Shown: one piece after another, positions 11,989 through 22,533 of the stretch
How positions within the stretch are numbered: position 1 is the stretch's first letter
How the letters are laid out: every line of letters begins with the position of its first letter
NCBI GenBank assembly: GCA_036850905.1
Contig: CM072087.1
Coordinates: 34,141,689-34,205,688, forward strand
Direction: 5' to 3'
Length of the DNA: 64,000 nt
DNA from: Luffa acutangula
Lineage: Eukaryota; Streptophyta; Magnoliopsida; Cucurbitales; Cucurbitaceae
Notes under the pieces: generated by a model
What the model was told of the DNA's origin: nothing
What the model saw: only the letters and a program-made list of their open reading frames with translations
Databases searched by the model: none
Made by a program: the position numbers and the translations under genes

Positions 11989-12660
11989 GAAATCACACTG
12001 ATTTTGTTCCAAGAGTTTGGTTGGTGGGGTGCCATTGGCCCATTGGATATAGATATCCAGACAACGAGGGTGGAAAAAGTGCATGCAAAGCCTGTCGCGG
12101 GAAGCACATTGAAGCCATCATGCCATGATTGAATCATCATTGACATCAACTTTGTGAGCTTTGAAGACCCCCGTGGCACTTGTGACAATTTCCATAAGGG
12201 TACCTGTGATTCCTCCACAGCCTTCTCAGTCATCAAAAAGGTCAAACACTTCTTTTTCTTAAATGGATGCCACTCTTCTAATCTATTTACTTTTGTGGGT
12301 TTCTGATGGTTTATTTTGTCAATGGAAACTGCAGGCTTGTCTTGGAAGAAGGAAATGCTCCATTTAAGTTACAACAAGCAATGTTGGACTAACTGGTTGC
12401 AAGAAACATAATCGGCTCACTTTTCAAGCTACATGTTAAGATATTCAGCTTGTTTGTTAGGCTTTTAGGTTTGATATCATTTTCCCTATTGTTGTTTTAG
12501 GTTTCTAGGTTTTTTAGATTTGATAAAGCTTTCCTGACTGTTTTAGTTTCTTAGGTTTGATATAATTTCCCCTGTTTTCAGATGTTTTCTTTCCCCTGTG
12601 TTCTATTCTTTCTATGTTAATATAACTTGTCTATTCCTTCCATCACCCTCAATAGTTATT
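11989..12660 (+). other. Possible 3' exons of an unknown gene
   Basis: Plus strand 12335-12392 follows a good acceptor (AACTGCAG) and reads LVLEEGNAPFKLQQAMLD then TAA, followed by T-rich sequence like a 3' UTR. Upstream, 12010-12240 has a frame with VEKVHAKPVAGSTL, a stop at about 12129, then INFVSFEDPRGTCDNF to a possible donor near 12240. I do not recognise the family, and an exon chain further upstream is interrupted by the LINE copy. It may be a gene relic. The minus-strand ORF at 11961-12245 is an alternative reading. Confidence 0.25.
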
Positions 12661-12834
12661 ATTTGGTTCAGCAGCCTAAAAGCATATCACGAAATACCAT
12701 AAACCAGAAGATTGACAACAGAGCTATTCTGTTCAAATGCAATGATGCAGTATCCTAAATGTAATAATTTCAAGAGATTCTAAGCATAAAGATATGAGAT
12801 TATGATGATTTAATCAGAAGTGAGTGAAAAATAG

Positions 12835-15522
12835 TTACCAGTAACCTTTACATGAGCATTGTCCATCTGTAAAGTAATGAAAGCCCGAAGTATCCCTAAG
12901 AAATATTTTCCTTCTGGTGATAATAGAAATATATTGCAAGAAGGTATGGCAATCCCCACACAAACGGACATTTTTCACGATTTGGATGGGCTTTCCCGGT
13001 CTGGTCATTAGAACCCCAAAAGTCGCAGCTAATTTTCCACTGTGATAGAACAAGAATTCCTTCTTTTGGCGTTCCTCTACTTCTTGAAGAACGAAACTTG
13101 TATCTGGAACATAACCAGCTTTTAAACATTCTAAGATTAGTATCTCTAGTCCACTGTAAATATCTTTTACCTGGGGATGAGAATTGTCTCTGGCATAAAA
13201 TGAATGGATTTTATTCTCATGAATGATCCAACTCTGACTTGGGTGTTTCCGGAACCCTTTCTCTCGCATATCCTCTCTCACCTTTTCGGAATAATGCCAT
13301 CTGCCTGATGCAGAGTATAGATTTGATTGAAGTATGTAAGTAAATGGATCTTTTGGTTCCACTGCCAGTATGCATTTTACAGCCAGTTTTTCCATCCTTT
13401 CATTTTTAATGATCCTACAACTATCAAGCAAAGCACGCCAGACACAAACCTCCGGTTCAAAAGGTATCTTCCTGATTGTTTCTTCAGCTTCTTTAAGAAG
13501 ACCCCAACGACCCAAAACACTAATAAAGGAGGCAAAATGCTCGGAAGTGGGTCTGATATTGTATATAGTTTCCATAGAGACAAATAAAGTACGACAACTA
13601 TCAACTAAATTCAATTCAGTGTGTTTGTAAGCTGAAATAATCAAAACAAACGTACTATCATTGGGTTTTATTCCTGCTTTCTCCATCTTCTTCCAGATTT
13701 CTAAGGCTTTATCACCCTGCCTATGAAGCAGATGTCCAGCAACTAAACCATTCCAGGAAACAATGTCTTTCATGTTCATTGTATTGAATACTCGGATGGC
13801 ATCATCCATACTCCAACACTTCGAGTACATGCTAACTGTTGCATTTCCTACCCCTGTATCAGTTATAAGACCTGATTTAAGTGCATGGCAATGCATTTGC
13901 TTCCCCATCTCATGAAAACCTAAACTTCCACAGAGAGAGAGTATTGATGTTGACACAACTTCATCCATAATGATGGCTCCTTCAGATTGACCAGAGTGAA
14001 AGAGAGAGATTGCCTCATTAAGTTGCCCGTTTCGAGCATACCCACAAATCATTGATGTTAGCATTGCAGTGCAGTCATTCTCTAATGAACGCTGATGAAA
14101 CATATTTTCGGCATCCTCCATCCTCCCACACCTTGTATACATGTCAACCAATGCTGTTTCAATACAAGAATTTGACAAAATACCAAACTTGATGATGAAT
14201 CCTTGAATCTGCTGGCTAACTTTAAAATTCTTGAGCAACCCACAAGCACTGATGATGCTAGTTAATGTGAAGTCTGATATTTCCAAGCCCTCCTCCAACA
14301 TTTCAATGAAAAGTTCCAGAGCTTTCGACCCGTCACTGTTCTTAGAAAGTCCTGCCAAAACTGCATTATAAGAGATACAATTCCTCTCCGGCATCTTATT
14401 AAAGACTTCGACTGCCAAATCCAACTTTCCAAATTCCATGTACGATGTAATCAATCCTGTCCAAGTAATAACATCTCTAATTGGCATTGCCTCAAACAGA
14501 GCAATTACATCATTTACACTCCCACATTTAGTATAGAACCCAATAAGCGAATTGCTCACGCTCAAATGAGACTCCAGCCCAACCTTCAAAGCAAGAGCGT
14601 GAAGTTGTTGGCCTTTCTTAGGCGTAACACCGCCAGCGCAGGCAGTCAAGAGAGTAGAAAGAGAGAAATGATCCACTCTCAGCCCCTCACTTCGCTGCAT
14701 ACCACGAAAGTAATCAAACGCTTCATCATACCTGGACTCATTCACCACACTCGAGATAACAGTATTCCACGACGCGATGTCTCTCTCGGGCATTTCGTCG
14801 AACAATCTAAGTACAAGTTCCAAAAACCCACACTTACCATAGAATCCCATAAGTGCATTGCAAATGAAAACACAATTCAGATACCCCAATTTGAGGACAA
14901 TACCATGAACTTGTGAACCTAACTGATAATCCATGTTTCGAATACAAGCAGTCAAAATTGCTACAAAAGTATATTCATTCGGCTCAATACCTGCGTCCAA
15001 CATCGCAAAGAAAAGCTCAACAGCATCATCTTCCCGGTTCGACTTGGAAAACCCAGAAATCAACGCCGTATAAGACACAACATTAGGACACAGAAGCCCA
15101 GAAAAGAGTTTATCAGCATCTCGAACAAGCCCCAACCTGAGATAAGCCGCAATTAGAGCATTACCCAGATAGATATCTTCCTCGAGCTTGAGAAAGCAAG
15201 CATGAACAGCCCTGGCGAGGTCAGCGTCACCGTAGCGAGTGGAAAGGCGAAGCAAATGGAAGCTCGAAGTAACTGGAGAGAGAGAGCTATCTAGAGGCCG
15301 TGAAGCGAAAAGGGGTTCTGAAATAGACACGGCGGATTGTGGGCATGTCAGGAATGGGGTCAGAGAGGTAGAATTGAATGAGAGGGAAGTTTTGGATAAA
15401 AGTGGCGGTGGCGTTGAATGTGAAGGATTGGTGGGCATAGAAGGAAACCGGAAGAAGGTGTTGGGAGGAAGAAGAGGAGCTGTAGAAATGGCGTTTGCAG
15501 AGTGTGGAACAATGGCTGCCAT
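12835..15522 (-). CDS. EMB175: PPR-DYW protein, EMB175-like
   Basis: An intron-less 895-residue protein of the plant-specific PLS pentatricopeptide class. Residues 1-60 are Ser/Thr/Pro-rich like an organelle transit peptide. From about 85 to 700 there is a tandem array of PPR motifs (repeated GNALIAAY, VVSYTALISGF, DIASWNTVIS-type segments). E-type motifs follow, then a C-terminal DYW domain (HPQVKDIY, CGDCHTF, ending CSCKGYW). Order, spacing and wording match Arabidopsis EMB175 (At5g03800), a chloroplast PPR of similar length needed for embryo development; this is orthology by recall, not a search. Two departures: the deaminase HxE motif reads HSG, and the last three residues are GYW rather than DYW, so editing catalysis by this domain is doubtful and RNA binding is the likelier role. 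An in-frame ATG at 15549 would add nine residues; I prefer the MAAIV start. Confidence 0.9.
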   Translation of the reverse strand: MAAIVPHSANAISTAPLLPPNTFFRFPSMPTNPSHSTPPPLLSKTSLSFNSTSLTPFLTCPQSAVSISEPLFASRPLDSSLSPVTSSFHLLRLSTRYGDADLARAVHACFLKLEEDIYLGNALIAAYLRLGLVRDADKLFSGLLCPNVVSYTALISGFSKSNREDDAVELFFAMLDAGIEPNEYTFVAILTACIRNMDYQLGSQVHGIVLKLGYLNCVFICNALMGFYGKCGFLELVLRLFDEMPERDIASWNTVISSVVNESRYDEAFDYFRGMQRSEGLRVDHFSLSTLLTACAGGVTPKKGQQLHALALKVGLESHLSVSNSLIGFYTKCGSVNDVIALFEAMPIRDVITWTGLITSYMEFGKLDLAVEVFNKMPERNCISYNAVLAGLSKNSDGSKALELFIEMLEEGLEISDFTLTSIISACGLLKNFKVSQQIQGFIIKFGILSNSCIETALVDMYTRCGRMEDAENMFHQRSLENDCTAMLTSMICGYARNGQLNEAISLFHSGQSEGAIIMDEVVSTSILSLCGSLGFHEMGKQMHCHALKSGLITDTGVGNATVSMYSKCWSMDDAIRVFNTMNMKDIVSWNGLVAGHLLHRQGDKALEIWKKMEKAGIKPNDSTFVLIISAYKHTELNLVDSCRTLFVSMETIYNIRPTSEHFASFISVLGRWGLLKEAEETIRKIPFEPEVCVWRALLDSCRIIKNERMEKLAVKCILAVEPKDPFTYILQSNLYSASGRWHYSEKVREDMREKGFRKHPSQSWIIHENKIHSFYARDNSHPQVKDIYSGLEILILECLKAGYVPDTSFVLQEVEERQKKEFLFYHSGKLAATFGVLMTRPGKPIQIVKNVRLCGDCHTFLQYISIITRRKIFLRDTSGFHYFTDGQCSCKGYW

Positions 15523-16030
15523 AGTAAGACCCAAGTTCGGAAGCCACACACGAAAAGATGGATGGGGTGGTTCTGTGTTTCTGGGTTTTGGCTAAAACCG
15601 GAAACCGAACCGATTATTTCGGTCAACCGAACCATTGTGCAACATTAAGCAAACAAAGAAAGTTTATTGCCTGGGAAAGGAAGGCGCCGCAACATTTGGA
15701 GGAGGGAGATGAGAGTCGGCGACGGCGACGGCGACGACGACGCATGAGAGGGGGAGAAAACGGCGGCGCAAGAGAGAAAGAGGGGCATCAACGGCAGTGG
15801 AAAAGAGGGGAGGCGCATCAGCCGCATTGGTCGAAGAGAGAGGAAGAGGAGGCCGCTCAGTTAAGGATCTAAATCTAGAGTTTTTTGAGATGTAGAAAAA
15901 GGGGAATTCTTAAAAATATGACAACACAAAGGGTACTAAAGAGACCTAGGATGGTTTTAAAATTGAAGGACTAATGCTCTAGTTGGAACTTCCTGATTTT
16001 AGGAGATTTCAAATCATAATAGATTTGAAA
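15523..16030. other. Upstream region of the PPR gene
   Basis: Probable promoter and 5' UTR of the minus-strand PPR gene. It contains a short CCGAACC-rich patch (15597-15633) and a GC-rich CGACGG/GAGAGG stretch (15690-15860) that opens frames on both strands without recognisable protein. No TATA box could be assigned. Confidence 0.4.
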
Positions 16031-16034
16031 TGAA

Positions 16035-16350
16035 TTGTGTTGTTTGGTACCTCAAGAAAGATAATGATTTCAAATCATGTTTTGACGTAAAAAAATGTCC
16101 CAACTAAAACCATCGCAGGATTTCTGGGAAGTGAGAGTTAAATTACTCATTTATCCTCATCATATTTAAATTTTCTATTAATAACTCAAATTAGAAGCCT
16201 ATATTAGTAAATTCTTTTACTTTCTTTCCCTTTCCAACTACCATCGAAACACAAAAATTTAAATACATTCATTTTAAATCTTTCTCGTTCCAAATAAGAC
16301 AAAGAATTTAAAATCATTTCTTGAACTTTCTTGGTTCCAAACGGAGGGTA
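16035..16350. mobile_element. Small MITE-like inverted-repeat element
   Basis: Arms at about 16041-16079 and 16305-16347 are inverted, imperfect copies sharing TTTGG.ACC, CAAGAAAG and AATGATTT words. The 300-bp size, AT-rich interior and lack of coding fit a MITE. The family and TSD are not resolved. Confidence 0.5.
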
Positions 16351-17600
16351 ATAGTGTAGGGTTTGAATTCCCAACGGAAACGAATTGAATCATTTCATAG
16401 TTTAATTTTGAAAAGAAAGAAGAAAATTACTTTCATGAATAAAAGAACGAATAGAATTCAAAGTAAATGAAAATCAAGACAAGGCAACATATACATAATC
16501 ATAGCCCTTTGAATGCTGGAAAGAAGTGAAAACAAAAGAAATATTAATCGATATTGAGAACAGTTGGACAACGATGTAGATGATGACTAGATAATTAAAA
16601 AATAAAAATATAATAAAAAATTGAATATGAAAACCTAAATTCTATGAAAGCTATCAGTTTTCAAAAGAAGATAAAATATGAAATTGAATGCTTGATTCAT
16701 GAGCTAAATCATTTTTTATTTTTCAATTAAATCAGATAATGGCTTCCTAAAAGTAGGATGTGAATGTGAAACTTGACTCGGGTTCAATTGGAAGAATGAT
16801 CGATGCAAAAATAGGTTGAAAAAACGGTTTAGTCATTTTTCATTGAAGAATCCATTAGAACTAGGACGATGAATCCCAACTTGTCCAAAACATCTTACTT
16901 GTTGTCCGCCTCTGCGTTGAAGTCGACGACCAATTGTTCCACGTAATCTTGTGAAAGATGATGTCGGCGATGGAGGTATGGACTTGAATTGATGAGCAAA
17001 CTTGAGTATTTGTTTACTATAAGTGCTAATTAAGGAAACTTGGATTTTTTTTTTTATTTGTGGTCATCTTAATACTTGGATAATATCAAGTATTTGTAGT
17101 GACATCACATTTACATAAAACATATCATCTAACAAACATTTATTCTATTGTTTACAATTCTAGATCATGCAGATAAAAATTTGATATTTTTTTAAATTAT
17201 TTTGCATTTTCAAGTTTTTTGATAGATAATAATGACCCTAGATTTGAAATGGTACCCTAGATGGAATTCTGCATACCAGGTATTTTCCCTATAACTATAC
17301 TCACATTTTTTTGTATATCTTAATTGAATCGCTATTTGCATTACTCAGGATTACAGATCTCAAATATGGATGTCAAAATATTTTCCTTTAAGCAAATACT
17401 TCGATAATTTTTAAAATTATTTTGTATTTTCAATTTTTTTAGGAAAATTGCATTGGGTGACAATTAGGGTTTTTCTAATTGCAAATATAGCACAATGTAA
17501 AAATAATAGCAAATATGGAAATTTATTAGAATAAAATTTCATTATTTCTGTTTTACCCTACATGCAATTGCACCACACGCTATGCAATGCACGCACTAGA
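16351..17600. other. Intergenic AT-rich sequence
   Basis: No genes seen. At 17438-17550 the words ATTGCATTGGGTGAC and GCAAATATAGCA resemble ends of some plant Mutator-like elements, but no partner end was found. Confidence 0.3.
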
Positions 17601-17603
17601 CTC

Positions 17604-17742
17604 CACATGATTTCTGCGTCATGGTCCGCTAACTACATGATTTCCACGTCATGCTCCGCTACACATGAATTTCGCGTCATGTGTTGCGCTACTCACATGG
17701 TTTTTGCGTTATGCTCCGCTACACATGAATTACGCGTCATAC
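17604..17742 (+). repeat. Degenerate 29-32 bp tandem repeat, five copies
   Basis: Units start at about 17604, 17633, 17662, 17694 and 17722, each with CACATGA..T....CGTCATG.TCCGCTA. The ORF over it (17562-17750) is a by-product of the repeat. Confidence 0.75.
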
Positions 17743-18289
17743 AAAGCTAAACTCAACATTCGCCATACCCAAGACAAACACTCATCATGCTTTAAACACC
17801 TTAAGCGAATACAACTCAAGCAATACAGAAGATACAATTCATGCTTCATACAAAGCACTTAAGGATCACAGCACAATAGTTCATATACATAACATTTCAT
17901 ACAAATATAAGAAAAGCGGATAAACAAGCGATCATGCTTCATGCAGTCAAACAAGCTTAGTAAGTAGAAACTACTTACCTAACGCTTCCAAAGCAACCTT
18001 AGCAAACCCAACACAACCAAGATAAGCTCCTAAGTTACAAAGGGAGCTAAAAGAGTTAGAACTAACCTAAAGATCTTAAGACACGCTTGAAAAGCCAAAA
18101 CCCACTTGCTAGGCCTATTTCCTTGTTAAACAACCTTTAAACATTCCCTACAATGAAAACCCAAAAGCTTTAGTCCATGGGTAACCATGTCTAAGGCACA
18201 ACGGGTCATGGGTATATGTTGAACGACCATAACTAAGGCTTTTTAGCCACTGGACAGCAAGTGAAAAGTCACAGGAATAAAATTCTAAG
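17743..18289. other. Left flank of the copia element, older repeat
   Basis: Non-coding sequence that was continuous with 34343 onward before the copia insertion (TSD CTAAG). It contains ACTTACCTAACG..AAGCAACC, similar in style to 34798 onward, so both flanks may be one older LTR-like element. Confidence 0.35.
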
Positions 18290-19983
18290 TGAAGGGGATA
18301 AAAGCCCCTACGCAGCGGAAGCGCATCGATTGGACCTTACGCCGTATATTAATTAACATTAAAATACCGTTACGAAAAACTCAAATAAACTTTAAACACA
18401 CTTTAAAGTTGCTGGAAAATTGGTTTAAACATGCTGAAAAATAAATCTAAATTTATTTTCATGTTTTTTTAAAGAAAAGGGAAAGAACTGTTACAAACCT
18501 TCGTTGTAGACTTGACCGTTCTTCGCCAACGACGCTCCAACGATCGAAAACACAGCGATTCCTTCTTGATTTCTTCTCTGAAAATTTCTTCTTCAAAGAC
18601 ACAATAACCACAGAGGTTACACCGGTATGTCTCTAAGTCTAGGAGGCAAAAGACTTGTGGGAGTCTTTCTCTAAGAGGGAGGCTAGAGAGAATTTTAGGT
18701 CTTGTCTTGTGAGTCTAAGAGCAAGAGGAGAGTGTCCTGGACCAATTAGGTCTAGTGTTCTATTTATAGAATAGAGGCTATGAATAAAATATTCAATTAA
18801 ATCAATCCTTTCCAAAATTGATTCAATCTTATTCCTTATTTAATCAATCCATGATCAATCAATTCCATAATTGATTAATCTTTTCTACAAATGACTAATT
18901 ACTTCCATAAGTGATTAGATCATTTCCATAAATGATTAATCACTTCCTTAAGTGATTAATTATTTCCATAATTGATTAATTCCCGGTTAATGAATTCTTT
19001 AATTAATTAACCACCAATTAAATATCACATATTTAATTTCCGGCCTTGAATTAATTAATTTGCCCAAATAGATTTTAGGCCTTAAATTAATTAATTCATT
19101 ATTTGAACTCTTTCAAACTTCCATAAATTTATATTAATATTTGAATTTCTTCAAATATTAATTTCTCTCATAATAATATATCAATAAATATTATATTTGT
19201 TTCCCTTAGTAAATTGAACATTTTCAATTTACATTTATTACTTAGTTGCCTCAAATTACTTTATGAGCTACCAGTGGGACCTAATGGACCTGCAGAAGAA
19301 GCTCTAACGATGTGAGATTAATTGGTCAAACTCATTAACCACATTAATCAATATTCGTTAACTGTGTGTACATTCCACTATAGACTCACAGTTGCACTCT
19401 TCTCACTGCAGACATATTTTCTGTGTCTACGGATCTAGATCAATATCGACTAGTTAGTCTTTCACGAGTGTCCGTAACACCAGCTGGGTCAAATTACCGT
19501 TTTACCCTGGGTTACTTTTATTTCCTTAACTATCAGTTTTCCTCTAATGAACAACCTGTTTGTGGTCCAACCATCAAACAGAAAACCCTCTCGTGCCATT
19601 GAGAGGGTAGGACCCTTTGTTCAAGACTCGGAGTAACCACTTAAGGGAACACTCATCTGCTTCCCTAAAGTCGGAAAGGAGTGAATTCCATCTTGTACGA
19701 TTATGTTCCCAGCTCCCCACTCGGTCTTGTCCCCAAAATGGTAGGCTTATTGAGTCGGCGTATTGGCTACTCTCACCCATACAAATCAAAGGACAATCCC
19801 TCATGAGCAGGAGTTCATAATCAACTCAGGATTAAGACCAAGTTGTCTAGGTCGTCCTAGTGAAATGGAAAACCAACTAGTTAACGGTGTTATAACCAGT
19901 GGTTACTATTTCGCGGTCCGGTCTTATGCAAACTCATTGCATAGGATACCCCCACTCGCATGTCTCCTACACGAACGTGTTGG

Positions 19984-20046
19984 TGTTGGGTTTTATGCTC
20001 TAAAACTCGTAGATAGTGAATGTAACCGTTGACCGGATATTAATGA

Positions 20047-20119
<73 letters not shown>

Positions 20120-22049
20120 AATTAATTGTTATTAGTTATTTTATATTTGTCTTTGCCTAATAATAACCCTAATCCAATAAACTAGACATCCAAGGCTGTA
20201 AATATGAGTCTTGAACTATATGTAGCGACATATGGGATCATTGTTCAAGAAACAGCCTAAAGGGTCTATAGTATAGGGATAAGACTGGGTGCCTTATCCT
20301 GGTGACACTATGGATACGGCCCACTTTGTATTTGATACAAACGCTGCGATCCAACGCGTTCGTGTAGGAGACATGCGAGTGGGGGTATCCTATGCAATGA
20401 GTTTGCATAAGACCGGACCGCGAAATAGTAACCACTGGTTATAACACCGTTAACTAGTTGGTTTTCTATTTCACTAGGACGACCTAGACAACTTAGTCTT
20501 AATCCTGAGTTGATTATGGACTCCTGCTCATGAGAGATTGTCCTTTGATTTGTATGGGTGAGAGTGGCCAATACGCCGACTCAATAAGCCTACCACTTTG
20601 GGGACAAGACCGAATGGGGAGCTGGGAACATAATCGTACAAGATGGAATTCACTTCTTCCCGACTTTAGGGAAGCAGATGAGTGTTCCCTTAAGTGGTTA
20701 CTCCGAGTCTTGAACAAAGGGCCCTACCCTCTCAATCGCACGAGAGGGTTTTCTGTTTGATGGTTGGACCACAAACAGGTTGTTCATTAGAGGAGAATTG
20801 GTACTTAAGGAAATAGAGGTAACCCAGGGGTAAAACGGTAATTTGACCCAGCTGGTGTTACGGACACTCGTGAAGGACTAACTAGTCGATATTGGTCTAG
20901 ATCCGTGGACACAGAAAATATGTCTACAGTGAGAAGAGTGCAACTGTGAGTCTATAGTGGAATGTACACACAGTTAACGAATATTGATTAATGTGGTTAA
21001 TGAGTTTGACCAATTAATCTCACATCGTTGGAGCTTCTGATCTGCAGGTCCATTAGGTCCCACTGGTAGCTCGTAAAGTAATTTGAGGCAACTAAGTAAT
21101 AAAAGTAAATTGAAAATGTTCAATTTATTAAGGGAAACAAATATAATATATATTGATATATTATTATGAGAGAAATTAATATTTCAAAAGTTCAAATATA
21201 AATTTATGGAAGTTTTGAAAGAGTTCAAATAATGAATTAATTAATTTAAGGCCTAAAATATGTTTGGGCAAATTAATTAATTCTAGGTCGGGAATTAAAT
21301 ATGTGATATTTAATTGGTGGTTAATTAATTAAAGAATTCATTAACCGGGAATTAATCAATTATGGAAATAATTAATCACTTAAGGAAGTGATTAATCATT
21401 TATGGAAACGATCTAATCACTTATAGAAGTAATTAGTCATTTGTGGAAAAGATTAATCAATTATGGAATTGATTGATCATGATTGATTAATTAAGGAATA
21501 AGATTGAATCAATTTTGGAAAAGATTGATTTAATTGAATATTTTATTCATGGCCTCTCTTCTATAAATAAAACACTAGACCTAATTGGTCATGACACTTG
21601 ACACTCTTGAAAGACAAGACCTAGAATTCTCTCTAGCCTCCCTCTTAGAGAAAGACTCCCACAAGTCTTTTGCCTCCTAGACTCAGAGACATACCGGTGT
21701 AACCTCTGTGGTGATTGTGTCGATCAAGAAGAAAATTCCAGCGATCAAGAAGAAAATTCCTGCGATCAAGAGGCTAAGGCGGCTGCTGCATTTTCGTTCG
21801 TGGAGCGTCGTTGGCGAAGAACGGTCAAGTCTACAACGGAGGTTTGTAACGGTTCTTCCTCTTTTCTTTAGAAAAACATGAAAATAAATTTAGATTTATT
21901 TTAAGCATGTTTAAACCAATTTTACAGCAGCTTTAAAAAGGGTTTTAAAGTTTGTTTGAGTTTTCGTAACGATATTTTAATGTTAATTAATATACGGCGT
22001 AAGGTCCAATCGATGCGCTTCCGCTGCGTGGGGACTTTTATTCCCTTCA
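19984..22049 (+). mobile_element. Nested solo LTR, inverted relative to its host
   Basis: A complete LTR of the same family on the plus strand, starting TGTTGGGTTTTATG and ending CCCTTCA, with TSD GTTGG on both sides. It has a TATA box at 21562-21569 and a 67-bp (TA)n run at 20050-20116 where the sister LTRs have ordinary sequence. No internal region follows, so it is a solo LTR left after LTR-LTR recombination. Confidence 0.92.
20050..20116. repeat. (TA)n microsatellite
   Basis: About 33 TA units near the start of the nested solo LTR. The other copies of this LTR lack the run, so it expanded in this copy. Confidence 0.95.
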
Positions 22050-22368
22050 GTTGGATCATAGCGTTTGTATCAAATACAAAATGGGTCGTATCCATAGTGT
22101 TGCCAGGATAAGGCACCCAGTCTTATCCCTATACTATAGACCCTTTAGGTTGTTTCTTGAACAATGATCCCATATGTCACTACATATAGTTCAAGACTCA
22201 TATTACAGCCTAGGATGTCTAGTTTATTGGATTAGGGTTATTTTTAGGCAAAAACAAATATAAAATAACTAATAACATTTAATGGAAAAATATATCAATA
22301 TTATTTCATTAATATCCGGTCAACTGTTACATTCACTATCTACGAGTTTTAGGGCATAAAACCCAACA

Positions 22369-22380
22369 AACTCCCACTTG
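22369..22380 (-). promoter_or_regulatory. Polypurine tract of the copia element
   Basis: The minus strand reads CAAGTGGGAGTT immediately upstream of the 3' LTR start TGTTGGG. This purine-rich run is the primer for plus-strand DNA synthesis. Confidence 0.8.
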
Positions 22381-22533
22381 AACTAAAACACTAGTTAGTG
22401 GGATGTAAATGCAATAATCTAAAGCTTGAAATGTTATGTATATTAAAATAATACAATGAACTAGGGCATCCTTATACCCATTATACATTCCTCCCACTTG
22501 CCCTAGATTAGATGACATACATATCTCGTAGAC

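Larger units (their letters stand above)
18290..22368 (-). repeat. 3' LTR of the copia element, split by a solo LTR
   Basis: The two pieces, 18290-19983 and 22055-22368, total 2008 bp and align with the 5' LTR (1998 bp). The gap is filled by an inverted solo LTR plus its GTTGG target duplication (19979-19983, 22050-22054). In the uninterrupted 5' LTR the same site reads GCGTTGGATC. Confidence 0.92.

Noticed and set aside
15558..15872. Arg-rich ORF upstream of the PPR gene
   Set aside because: Comes from CGACGG/GAGAGG simple sequence in the promoter region.
20050..20116. (TA)n run as a replication origin or promoter
   Set aside because: Plain microsatellite expansion in one LTR copy.
19574..20760. 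Matching ORFs repeated at 19.6, 20.5 and 33.7 kb
   Set aside because: They are the same stretch of the copia LTR in three copies; LTRs do not encode proteins, and the frames differ by simple substitutions.
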